From DASZMJ01 sp035551935 (GTDB lineage Bacteria; Planctomycetota; Planctomycetia; Isosphaerales; Isosphaeraceae): DNA of 7,334 bases. Below, one piece after another: positions 1 to 7,110 of this stretch. The stretch is from the NCBI GenBank assembly GCA_035551935.1, contig DASZMJ010000667.1:1-7334 (forward strand). The letters run 5' to 3'. Positions within the stretch are counted from its first letter, which is position 1; each line of letters begins with the position of its first letter. The notes beneath the pieces were generated by a model, which did no database searches, was not told the DNA's origin, and saw only the letters and a list, made by a program, of their open reading frames with translations. The position numbers and the translations under genes were made by a program.

Positions 1-528
1 GGATTCGGTTGTACGCCGGCGATCTCCCCGCAAGCTACGCCAAATCGCTATCTTGATGCGGCGGCCCTGCACGATCACCTGATCGACAGCAACATCGATT
101 GGGGGCAGGATCTCTTCGAGTTGGAGCGATGGCTCCGGCAGCACCCGGAGGCGCGACCCATTGGGCTGGCGTACTTCAACATGCTCGACCCGAAGACCCT
201 CGGAATCGACTATTACCCCGCGCCGGGGGCTCCTAATTACTTGTTCCGCGGCGACCAGCCCTATCAGGCCCGTTTCGGGCCTGTCCCCGGCTATTTCGCC
301 GTCAGCGTCACACTCCTCCGCGGTCTCTCTTTCGATGTGGCTGACGGTCACGGGGGGAGGAAGCCGGCGGCCCGCGGCGACTACGAGTATTTCCGTAGGT
401 TCACCCCGATCGCCCGGGCTGGCTATTCGATTTACATCTATCATATTACTAACGGGCAAGCGGATTCTGCTCGGTTGGACATGGGCCTACCTCCACTTCC
501 GCCCACGCCACATCGAACAGACCCGTAG
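1..528 (+). CDS. C-terminal part of a GT39/ArnT-like membrane glycosyltransferase (5' partial)
   Basis: The frame is open from the first base to the TAG at 526-528, giving 175 residues of a protein whose start lies upstream of the window. Visible motifs are DSNIDWGQDL (residues 29-38), RPIGLAYFNMLDP (about 52-64), a VPGYFAVSVTLLRGL stretch (about 95-109), GYSIYIYHIT (about 141-150) and a GLPPLP tail. From family knowledge, this pattern recalls the soluble C-terminal region of GT39/PMT/ArnT-like glycosyltransferases in planctomycetes and related phyla, which transfer sugars from polyprenyl-phosphate donors at the membrane. The transmembrane segments and catalytic Asp/Glu loops would lie upstream and cannot be seen, so donor and acceptor are unknown. 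By hand count 124 of 175 codons end in G or C, clearly fewer than in the genes downstream. The end looks natural, because the GLPPL tail is typical of such proteins. A different membrane protein with this soluble domain is possible. Confidence 0.7.
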   Translation, partial: GFGCTPAISPQATPNRYLDAAALHDHLIDSNIDWGQDLFELERWLRQHPEARPIGLAYFNMLDPKTLGIDYYPAPGAPNYLFRGDQPYQARFGPVPGYFAVSVTLLRGLSFDVADGHGGRKPAARGDYEYFRRFTPIARAGYSIYIYHITNGQADSARLDMGLPPLPPTPHRTDP

Positions 529-606
529 GGTGCGTCGAGTCCGCGACGACGCACCGCCTGCTGCGTTATGGACGGGGATGGTCTCGGCTGGTGCGTCGTC
601 GCGGAC
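529..606. repeat. Three-arm inverted repeat with alternative hairpins
   Basis: Directly after the stop codon, GGTGCGTCG (529-537) pairs perfectly with CGACGCACC (547-555) across a 9-nt loop. The same second arm, extended to GTCCGCGACGACGCACC (539-555), is also a perfect 17-bp inverted repeat of 590-606 across a 34-nt loop. The two pairings share 547-555 and so cannot form together. No T-tract follows either stem, so a standard intrinsic terminator is not supported. The GTAGGGTGCGT...ACGCACC style resembles dispersed intergenic palindromic (REP-like) repeats known in several phyla, and the stop codon TAG lies inside the GTAGGGTGCGT edge. A role in mRNA 3'-end protection or transcription termination for the upstream gene is inferred. 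Confidence 0.7.
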
Positions 607-639
607 CGGGGCCAAGCGAGCGGAGGGCGAGCCGGCCGC

Positions 640-668
640 TTGATCGCGGCGGGCGGGCGGGGGACAAT
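640..668 (+). promoter_or_regulatory. Candidate sigma-70-like promoter
   Basis: TTGATC (640-645, 4 of 6 matches to TTGACA) is followed after 17 nt by GACAAT (663-668, 4 of 6 matches to TATAAT). Transcription would start near 675, leaving a leader of about 60 nt before the ATG at 734. It is in the right place for the hydrolase genes and the spacing is ideal. However, the boxes are weak, the spacer is almost pure G/C, and planctomycete promoters are poorly defined. Confidence 0.3.
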
Positions 669-704
669 TCGACTCGCCCCCGAGGCTGGCCGACCACCCG
701 CCCG
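650..704. other. GC-rich nested inverted repeat in the leader/promoter region
   Basis: CGGGCGGG (650-657) is the exact reverse complement of CCCGCCCG (697-704), and the adjoining CGGGGG (658-663) pairs with CCCCCG (677-682). The 5' arms are contiguous and a 14-nt bulge lies on the 3' side, so one folded element of about 55 nt is possible. It ends 13 nt before the ribosome binding site and overlaps the candidate promoter. It could be a leader structure, a protein-binding site, or simply a chance product of G/C-rich DNA. No U-tract follows, so an intrinsic terminator is unlikely. Confidence 0.35.
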
Positions 705-717
705 TAGTCCCGCCGTC

Positions 718-723
718 GAAAGG
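718..723 (+). promoter_or_regulatory. Ribosome binding site for the S9-DUF885 gene
   Basis: GAAAGG lies 10 nt before the ATG at 734. In this frame there is a TGA at 641-643 and no ATG, GTG or TTG between it and 734, so the start at 734 is well fixed although the Shine-Dalgarno sequence is only moderate. Confidence 0.55.
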
Positions 724-733
724 CGCACCCTCG

Positions 734-3700
734 ATGTCATCCCATTTTTCGAAGGCAACACTCGCCGCGCCGGCCATCCTCCTGTTCGTCATCGCCGCCA
801 TGGCCCCGGCGGGCGAGGACGTCGGGCTCGGGCCGCCGCCGGGCGACCCGTGGGCGGCGCCGCAACAGGGCCGCGGCGGGGCGTCGGCGCGGTCGAACCT
901 CGCGTTCAAGCTCCGCATCACGCCCCACTGGTTCGACGGCGACGACCGCTTCTGGTACCGCAACGACCTCCCCGGCGGCGCGAAGGAGTTCCTCCTCGTC
1001 GTCGCGAAGACGGGCGAGCGTCGACCCGCGTTCGACCACGCGAGGCTCGCCGGGGCCCTCACCAGGAAGGCCGGGGTCGAGGCCAAGTCGGATCGCTTGC
1101 CCTTCGCCGCGATCGAATTCCTGCCGGGGGGCAAGTCCTTCAAGTTCCGGGTCGACGAGACGAACTGGGCGTGCGACCTCGAATCCTATGAGCTGTCCCG
1201 ATCGGCCACGCCCCCGGCGGTCGAGCCGGAGACAAGACGACTCCCCCGATCGCGCCCCTTCAACGATGGACCCCGCGATCGCGTCCGGTCGCCGGACGGG
1301 AAATGGACGGCGTTCCTCAAGGACCACAACCTGTTCCTCAAGCCCGATGGGGACGGCGACGAGGTCCGGCTCAGCGACGACGGCAAGGAGGGCCTCGCCT
1401 ACGCCCGGCCCTCGTGGTCGCCCGACTCGAAGACGATCGCGGCCTTCCGCGTCGAGCCGGGCGATCACAGGGAGGTCTTCCTGATCCAGTCGTCCCCCCC
1501 CGGCGGCGGCCGGGCCCAATTCCGATCGAGGCCCTACGACCTGCCCGGCGACAGGCTCGACACGTTCGAGCTCGTCCTCTTCGACGTGAAGACCCGCAAG
1601 GCGATCCGGCCCGAGGTCGAGCGCATCGACCACGGCGCCCCGCGACCACGCTGGTCGAAGGACGGCCGGCGCCTCACGATCGAGAAACGCGACCGCGGCC
1701 ACCAGCGATTCCGTCTCATCGAGATCGACGCCGAGACCGGCACGTCGCGCAACCTCATCGACGAGAAGACCGACACCTTCATCTGGTCGGCCCACGCCGA
1801 GAACCTCGGCCTCGAACTCGTCAATGATCTCGAAAAATCTAATGAAATTATCTATGTTTCCGAGCGCGACGGCTGGCGGCACCTGTACCTGATCGACGCC
1901 GAGAAGGGCGAGACGAAGAACGCGATCACGAGCGGGGAGTACGTCGTCCGCGGCATCGACCGGATCGACGAGGATCGCCGGCAGGTCTGGTTCCACGCCG
2001 GCGGCAAGGTCGCGGGGCAGGACCCGTACTTCCTCCAGTATTACCGCGTGAACTTCGAGGGCACTGGCCTGGTCGCCTTGACCGAGGGGGACGGCAACCA
2101 CTCGGTCCAGTGGTCGCCCGATCGGACGTATTTCATCGACACGTACAGCCGCGTGGACATGGCTCCGGTCCACGACCTGCGCCGGGCGGAGGACGGCGGT
2201 CTGGTCTGCCGGCTCGAGGAGGCGGACATCTCGGCGCTCGAGGCGAGCGGTTGGGAGGCGCCCGAGGTGTTCGTGGCGAAGGGTCGCGACGGCAAGACGG
2301 ACATCTGGGGCATCATCTGCCGGCCGAAAGGCTTCGACCCGGGCAAGTCGTACCCGGTGATCGAGTCGATCTACGCGGGGCCGCAAGGGTCGTTCGTGCC
2401 CAAGAGCTTCGCGCCGAACAACAGGTTCGCGAGCCTGACGGACCTCGGCTTCGTCGTCGTGCAGATCGACGGGATGGGGACGGCCAACCGCTCGAAGGCG
2501 TTCCACGACGTCTGCTGGCGGAACCTCAAGGACGCCGGCCTGCCCGACCGCATCCTCTGGCACAAGGCGGTCGCCCGGAAGTACCCGTGGTACGACATCT
2601 CCCGGGTCGGCATCTACGGGACCTCGGCCGGCGGCCAGAACGCGACGGGGGCGGTCCTGTTCCACCCGGAGTTCTACAAGGTGGCCGTCTCGGCATGCGG
2701 CTGCCACGACAATCGCATGGACAAGGCCTCGTGGAACGAGCAGTGGATGGGATATCCCGTCGGCCCGTGGTACGCCGAGTCGTCGAACATCGACAACGCC
2801 CACCGCCTGCGCGGGAAGCTGCTCTTGATCGTCGGCGAGCTGGACACGAACGTGCCGCCCGAGTCGACCTTCCGGCTGGCCGACGCGCTCATCAAGGCCG
2901 GCAAGGACTTCGAGCTCGTCGTCGTCCCCAACGCCAACCACGGCAACGGGGGCGTTTATGGGCAGCGGAAGCTGCAAGACTTCTTCGTCCGGCACCTGCT
3001 CGGCCAGGAGCCGCCGGACCGCAACTCGGGGGTGAAGCGCGAGGCGTCGTTGACCCTCACGTCGGCCGACGGGAAGACCGCGCCGACTCCGTCGAGCGCA
3101 AAGGGGCTCGACCTCGACGACTTGAACTCCGATCGGAGCGTCCTCCGCGGCGTGATCGAGCGCTACCGCGCCGATCGCCGCAGCGTCCTGCGCTCCGGGC
3201 CCCCGGCCGGCTCGCCGGGGCGCGACGAGCGGCTCGCGGCCTTCGACCGCGACTGGCGGTCGCGGCTCGAGACGCTCGACTTCGACGCCCTCGACCGCGA
3301 CGGCAAGGTGGATTACCTGCTCCTGAAGGGATCGATCGATCGCGAACTCTGGGGCAACGACCGCCGGGCCCGCGAGCGCGCCGAGGTCGCGCCCCTCGTC
3401 CCGTTCGCGACGACGATCTTCGAGCTGGATCAGTCGCGCCGCGACCTGAAGGCGATGGAGTGGTCGAAGGTCGCGGGGACGTTGACCGACCTGGCCAAAC
3501 GGGTCGAGAAGGCACGTCGCGAACTCGAGGCGCGGCCGAAGGACGATTCGACGCTCAAGAAGGTCGTCGCCCGTCGAGCGATGGCGGAGGTCGACGCCCT
3601 GCGCGAGGCCCTCCGCTCGTGGTTCGGCTTCTACAACGGCTACGACCCCCTCTTCTCCTGGTGGGATCGCGAGCCCTACAAGGCCGCCGACCAGGCCCTC

Positions 3701-4807
3701 CAGGGCTATGCGACCGCCCTCCGCGACCGCGCCGGCATCCCCGCGTCGCGGGCGTCGGCCTCGGCGCGCGAGGACGGCCGCGACATCGTCGGCGAGCCGA
3801 TCGGCCGCGAGGCCCTGGTCGAAGAGCTCAAGGCGGAGATGATCCCGTACTCGCCCGAGGAGCTGATCGCCATCGCCGACGCGGAGCTGGCCTGGTGCGA
3901 GGCCGAGATGAAGAAGGCCGCGCGGGAGATGAAACTCGGCGACGACTGGCGCGCGGCCCTCGAGCGGGTCAAGGACGATTACGTCGAGCCCGGCAAGCAG
4001 CCGGCCTTGATCCGCGACCTCGCGGCCGAGGCGGTCGAATACCTCGACGAGCACGAGCTCGTGACGGTGCCGCCGCTCTGCCGCGAGTCGTGGCGGATGG
4101 TCATGATGTCGCCGGAGCGGCAGCTCGTGAACCCGTTCTTCACCGGCGGCGAGGTCATCAGCGTGTCGTTCCCGACCGACGCGATGCCGCACGAGGCCAA
4201 GCTCATGAGCCTCCGCGGCAACAACGTCCATTTCGCCCGCGCCACGGTCTTCCACGAGCTGATCCCCGGCCACCACCTCCAGGGCTTCATGACGTCGCGG
4301 TACAGGACCTATCGCGAGCCGTTTTCGACCCCCTTCTGGGGCGAGGGTTGGGCGTTGTACTGGGAGCTCTTGCTCTGGGACAGGGGCTTCCACAAGACCC
4401 CCGAGGACCGCGTCGGCGCCCTCTTCTGGCGGATGCACCGCTGCGCCCGGATCAAGTTCTCGCTCGGCTTCCACCTCGGCCGGATGTCGCCGAAGGAGTG
4501 CATCGACCTGCTCGTGAACCGGCTCGGCCACGAGCGCGAGAACGCGATCGCCGAGGTCCGGCGGTCGTTCAACGGCTCGTACGAGCCGCTCTACCAGGCC
4601 GCGTACCTGCTCGGCGGCCTCCAGCTCCGGGCGTTGCATCGCGAGCTCGTCGAGTCGGGCAAGATGACCGATCGCGCCTTCCACGACGCGGTCCTCAAGG
4701 GGGGCAGCATCCCCATCGCCATGGTCCGCGCCCTCCTGACCGACGAGCCCCTGTCACGCGACGCGGCGCCTTCCTGGCGATTCTACGGCCCGATCCCCGG
4801 CCATTGA
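734..4807 (+). CDS. Exported S9B (DPP-IV-like) peptidase fused to a DUF885 zincin-like domain
   Basis: A 1357-residue protein with a Sec-type signal peptide (hydrophobic core about residues 9-23, Ala-rich end near 23-27). Residues about 50-155 form the N-terminal region typical of planctomycete S9B peptidases (HWFDGDDRFWYRND). About 155-520 is a DPPIV_N-type beta-propeller with DGKWTAF, PSWSPDSK and SERDGWRHLYL strands. About 520-757 is the alpha/beta-hydrolase domain. The likely triad is Ser631 (GTSAGG), Asp704 (GELDTNV) and His736 (ANHGNGG), so this half should release dipeptides or short fragments from peptides. A linker rich in Ser, Thr, Lys and Asp (about 757-795) leads to a DUF885 module (about 795-1357) with HELIPGHHLQ (1174-1183) and EGWALYWELL (1204-1213), the zincin-like signature of that family; its substrate is unknown. 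Each half has the usual length of a stand-alone protein. The frame is unbroken across the junction. It probably acts in the periplasm or outside the cell, co-transcribed with the GH31 gene 37 bp downstream. Confidence 0.93.
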   Translation: MSSHFSKATLAAPAILLFVIAAMAPAGEDVGLGPPPGDPWAAPQQGRGGASARSNLAFKLRITPHWFDGDDRFWYRNDLPGGAKEFLLVVAKTGERRPAFDHARLAGALTRKAGVEAKSDRLPFAAIEFLPGGKSFKFRVDETNWACDLESYELSRSATPPAVEPETRRLPRSRPFNDGPRDRVRSPDGKWTAFLKDHNLFLKPDGDGDEVRLSDDGKEGLAYARPSWSPDSKTIAAFRVEPGDHREVFLIQSSPPGGGRAQFRSRPYDLPGDRLDTFELVLFDVKTRKAIRPEVERIDHGAPRPRWSKDGRRLTIEKRDRGHQRFRLIEIDAETGTSRNLIDEKTDTFIWSAHAENLGLELVNDLEKSNEIIYVSERDGWRHLYLIDAEKGETKNAITSGEYVVRGIDRIDEDRRQVWFHAGGKVAGQDPYFLQYYRVNFEGTGLVALTEGDGNHSVQWSPDRTYFIDTYSRVDMAPVHDLRRAEDGGLVCRLEEADISALEASGWEAPEVFVAKGRDGKTDIWGIICRPKGFDPGKSYPVIESIYAGPQGSFVPKSFAPNNRFASLTDLGFVVVQIDGMGTANRSKAFHDVCWRNLKDAGLPDRILWHKAVARKYPWYDISRVGIYGTSAGGQNATGAVLFHPEFYKVAVSACGCHDNRMDKASWNEQWMGYPVGPWYAESSNIDNAHRLRGKLLLIVGELDTNVPPESTFRLADALIKAGKDFELVVVPNANHGNGGVYGQRKLQDFFVRHLLGQEPPDRNSGVKREASLTLTSADGKTAPTPSSAKGLDLDDLNSDRSVLRGVIERYRADRRSVLRSGPPAGSPGRDERLAAFDRDWRSRLETLDFDALDRDGKVDYLLLKGSIDRELWGNDRRARERAEVAPLVPFATTIFELDQSRRDLKAMEWSKVAGTLTDLAKRVEKARRELEARPKDDSTLKKVVARRAMAEVDALREALRSWFGFYNGYDPLFSWWDREPYKAADQALQGYATALRDRAGIPASRASASAREDGRDIVGEPIGREALVEELKAEMIPYSPEELIAIADAELAWCEAEMKKAAREMKLGDDWRAALERVKDDYVEPGKQPALIRDLAAEAVEYLDEHELVTVPPLCRESWRMVMMSPERQLVNPFFTGGEVISVSFPTDAMPHEAKLMSLRGNNVHFARATVFHELIPGHHLQGFMTSRYRTYREPFSTPFWGEGWALYWELLLWDRGFHKTPEDRVGALFWRMHRCARIKFSLGFHLGRMSPKECIDLLVNRLGHERENAIAEVRRSFNGSYEPLYQAAYLLGGLQLRALHRELVESGKMTDRAFHDAVLKGGSIPIAMVRALLTDEPLSRDAAPSWRFYGPIPGH
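1823..1858 (+). other. AT-rich codon island inside the S9 propeller
   Basis: Twelve consecutive codons, for residues 364-375 (NDLEKSNEIIYV), contain only 8 G or C in 36 bases, whereas codons on both sides nearly all end in G or C. The run includes AAT, GAA, AAA, TCT, ATT, TAT and GTT, which are rare elsewhere in the gene, and an A5 run at 1833-1837. The reading frame is unbroken and the protein sequence leads normally into the conserved SERDGW strand, so the gene appears intact here. Confidence 0.85.
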
Positions 4808-4809
4808 GC

Positions 4810-4823
4810 CGGGGCGTTCCCCG
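4810..4823 (+). other. Small hairpin between the S9-DUF885 and GH31 genes
   Basis: CGGGG (4810-4814) and CCCCG (4819-4823) form a perfect 5-bp stem with a CGTT loop just after the stop codon at 4805-4807. It is short, has no T-tract and stands 7 nt before the next Shine-Dalgarno sequence, so it is not a convincing terminator. It could modestly influence translation or mRNA stability, or be chance. Confidence 0.25.
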
Positions 4824-4830
4824 ATCCCCG

Positions 4831-4835
4831 GGAGG
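4831..4835 (+). promoter_or_regulatory. Strong ribosome binding site for the GH31 gene
   Basis: GGAGG lies 9 nt before the ATG at 4845 and decides that start. The Tat motif begins four residues after this Met, so a downstream start would lose the export signal. Confidence 0.85.
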
Positions 4836-4844
4836 TTTGCGATC

Positions 4845-7088
4845 ATGTCCATCTCGCGACGCGTCGTCCTGCGAGGGCTCGGGACCGCGGGCACCGTCGC
4901 GGCCCTCGGCCGTGACGCCGTGGCCGCGGGCGTCGACGCCGGGCCGCTGCGGGTCGCCGGCAAGGACGTCGAGCTGGCCCTGACCCCGATCGGCGACCAC
5001 CTCCTCCGGATCACCGTCCGGTCGATCGTGGAGGGGCGGGCGGAGCCGATCCCGGGCGATGGCTCGCTGGTCGATCGGGATTGGGGCGAGCCCGCACTCC
5101 GCATGACGACGCTCGACGGGCCGGGGACCGTCGCGCTCGGCACGTCGAAGGTCACGGTCTCGACCGACCCGCCGACGATCCGGGTCGAGGCGGCCGACGG
5201 CCGCCTCGTGCAGCGGCTCGCGATCGGCGTCGACGACGGCTCGGCGACGTTTCGGCTCGGCGAGGGGCCGGTCCTGGGCCTCGGCGAGGGGGGGCCGCAG
5301 TTCGACCGCCGCGGCGCGGTCGATCGGATGAGGAGCGGGCAGGGGGGATATCGCCTCCGCACGCACGGCGGCCGGGTCCCGGTCCCCTGGCTCGTCGGCA
5401 CGAGCGGCTGGGGCCTGTTCGTGCATCGGCCGTACGGGACCTTCGATCTGACCGGCGACGCCGGCCGCTTCGCCCCGGCCGCGGCGGCGACGGCCCTGCC
5501 GCTGGACCTCTTCGTCGTCACGGCCCGCGAGCCGGCCCGCATCCTCGCCGAATATGTCCGCCTGACGGGCCTTCCCGAGCTGCCGCCGCTCTGGGCCTTC
5601 GGCTACCAGCAGTCGCACCGCACGCTCGCGAGCCGCGACGAGGTCATCGCCGAGGCGAAGACTTTCCGCGAGAAGCAGCTGCCGTGCGACACCCTGATCT
5701 ACCTCGGCACCGGCTTCTGCCCCTCCGGCTGGAACAAGGGGCACGGGTCGTTCGAATTCAATGAATCGGTCTTCCCCGATCCGAAGGCCGTGCTCGACGA
5801 GCTGCACGCGCTCCACTTCCACGTCGTGCCCCACGTCGTCATCCGCGCACGGCAGTTGCGCGGCACGGTCGCCGAACGGCCGGCGCCCGGGCGGCCGGCG
5901 GAGGAACACGCGGCCTCGTATTGGGAGGCCCACCGCCGGGTCTTCGCGCTCGGCGTCGACGGCTGGTGGCCCGACGAGGGGGACCCGCTCGACGTCGCCT
6001 CGCGGCTCGCCCGCATCCGGATGTACTGGGACGGCCCCCGGCTCGACAGGCCCGACGCCCGGCCCTTCGCCCTCCATCGCAACGGCTACGCCGGCATGCA
6101 GCGATACGCGGCGTTCCTCTGGTCGGGTGACGTCTACTCCACCTGGGAGACCTTGCGCACCCACGTGCCGATCGCCATCAACACGTCGTTGACCGGCATC
6201 CCGTACTGGGGCACCGACATCGGCGGGTTCGTACCGACGAAGGAACTGACCGGCGAGCTGTTCGTCCGCTGGTTCCAGTTCGGCGCCTTCTGCCCGCTCT
6301 TCCGCGCACACGGCCGCACCTGGAAGCTGCGGCTCCCCTGGGGCTGGAACACCGGCGAGCTCGGCCCGAACGAGATCCGTACCTACGGCGACGCCGCCAA
6401 CCCCGACCCCGCCGAACTCCACAACGCGGCCGTCGAGCCGATCTGCCGGACGTACCTGGACCTCCGGTCGCGGCTGACGCCCTACCTCTACAGCGTCGTC
6501 CGCGAGGGGCACGTGACCGGGTTGCCGATCCTCCGCGCCCTCTGGCTGCACTATCCCGACGACCCGAAGGCCGTCGGCCGCGGCGACGAGTACCTCTGGG
6601 GCCGCGACATCCTGGTCGCCCCCGTGACCGAGAAGGGGGCGACGACGCGCCCGGTCTACCTCCCGGCCGGCTCGTGGTACGACTTCTGGACCGGCGAGCG
6701 CCTCGACGGGGCCCGCGAGGTCCGGCGGCCCGTGGACCTCGCGACCTTGCCGCTCTTCGTCCGCGCCGGGGCCATCTTGCCGCTCGGACCGGTCCGCCAG
6801 TACACCGGCGAGGAGGTCGACGGGCCGCTGACCCTCCGCGTCTATCCGGGGGCCGACGGCGACTTCCTGCTCTACGAGGACGACGGCGTCACGTTCAAAC
6901 ACCTCGAAGGTGACTGGATGGGCATCCACGTGCGCTGGGACGACCGCGCCCGGCGGCTGTCGCTCCGGCTCGAGGAAGGCTCCAGGATGCGAGGCCCCCT
7001 CGATCGCCGGATCGAGGCCCGCATCATGCCCGACGGCGAGGCCAGGGCGCTGGTCTTCAAGGGGGAACCGATCGACGTCCGTTTGTGA
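4845..7088 (+). CDS. Tat-exported GH31 family alpha-glycosidase
   Basis: A 747-residue glycoside hydrolase family 31 protein, a retaining enzyme releasing alpha-linked sugars from non-reducing ends. The N-terminus carries a twin-arginine signal, SRRVVLRGLG (residues 4-13), followed by an Ala/Gly-rich segment with likely cleavage near 26-30. A beta-sandwich domain (about 35-245) precedes the TIM barrel (about 246-570). The probable nucleophile is Asp377 in WWPDEGD and the acid/base Asp429 in WSGDVYSTWE. Arg412 (HRNGYAG) and His489 (FRAHG) match the substrate-binding positions of the family. GIPYWGTDIGGF (451-462) is another hallmark. A C-terminal DUF5110-like sandwich is marked by VYPGADGDFLLYEDDG (about 666-681). 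Length is normal for bacterial members. Substrate cannot be read from sequence: alpha-glucosidase, alpha-xylosidase and others share these motifs. Placed 37 bp after the S9-DUF885 gene and 22 bp before the M61-like gene, it is likely co-transcribed with both. Tat export suggests folding in the cytoplasm before transport to the periplasm. Confidence 0.95.
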   Translation: MSISRRVVLRGLGTAGTVAALGRDAVAAGVDAGPLRVAGKDVELALTPIGDHLLRITVRSIVEGRAEPIPGDGSLVDRDWGEPALRMTTLDGPGTVALGTSKVTVSTDPPTIRVEAADGRLVQRLAIGVDDGSATFRLGEGPVLGLGEGGPQFDRRGAVDRMRSGQGGYRLRTHGGRVPVPWLVGTSGWGLFVHRPYGTFDLTGDAGRFAPAAAATALPLDLFVVTAREPARILAEYVRLTGLPELPPLWAFGYQQSHRTLASRDEVIAEAKTFREKQLPCDTLIYLGTGFCPSGWNKGHGSFEFNESVFPDPKAVLDELHALHFHVVPHVVIRARQLRGTVAERPAPGRPAEEHAASYWEAHRRVFALGVDGWWPDEGDPLDVASRLARIRMYWDGPRLDRPDARPFALHRNGYAGMQRYAAFLWSGDVYSTWETLRTHVPIAINTSLTGIPYWGTDIGGFVPTKELTGELFVRWFQFGAFCPLFRAHGRTWKLRLPWGWNTGELGPNEIRTYGDAANPDPAELHNAAVEPICRTYLDLRSRLTPYLYSVVREGHVTGLPILRALWLHYPDDPKAVGRGDEYLWGRDILVAPVTEKGATTRPVYLPAGSWYDFWTGERLDGAREVRRPVDLATLPLFVRAGAILPLGPVRQYTGEEVDGPLTLRVYPGADGDFLLYEDDGVTFKHLEGDWMGIHVRWDDRARRLSLRLEEGSRMRGPLDRRIEARIMPDGEARALVFKGEPIDVRL

Positions 7089-7092
7089 TTAC

Positions 7093-7100
7093 GGGGAGGA
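7093..7100 (+). promoter_or_regulatory. Ribosome binding site for the M61-like gene
   Basis: GGGGAGGA lies 10 nt before the ATG at 7111, in the 22-bp gap after the GH31 stop codon. It selects this frame over the overlapping open frame that begins at 7085. Confidence 0.8.
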
Positions 7101-7110
7101 GCGAATCCTC

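Noticed and set aside
529..555. Intrinsic terminator after the glycosyltransferase gene
   Set aside because: The stem is good but no T-run follows, so it is recorded as a repeat/hairpin and not as a terminator.
737..4684. Antisense open frame of about 1315 codons opposite the S9-DUF885 gene
   Set aside because: Strong GC3 codon bias removes stop codons from this antisense frame. Its translation is a monotonous Arg/Glu/Val/Asp/Leu/Pro mixture with no recognisable domain, whereas the sense frame has clear catalytic motifs.
2110..4983. Overlapping + strand open frame of about 957 codons
   Set aside because: It is a shifted frame of the S9-DUF885 gene, Arg/Pro/Gly-rich, without domain motifs, and it runs through the next gene's start and ribosome binding site.
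4695..6929. Antisense open frame of about 744 codons opposite the GH31 gene
   Set aside because: Same codon-bias artefact. The sense strand encodes an unmistakable GH31 enzyme with its own ribosome binding site.
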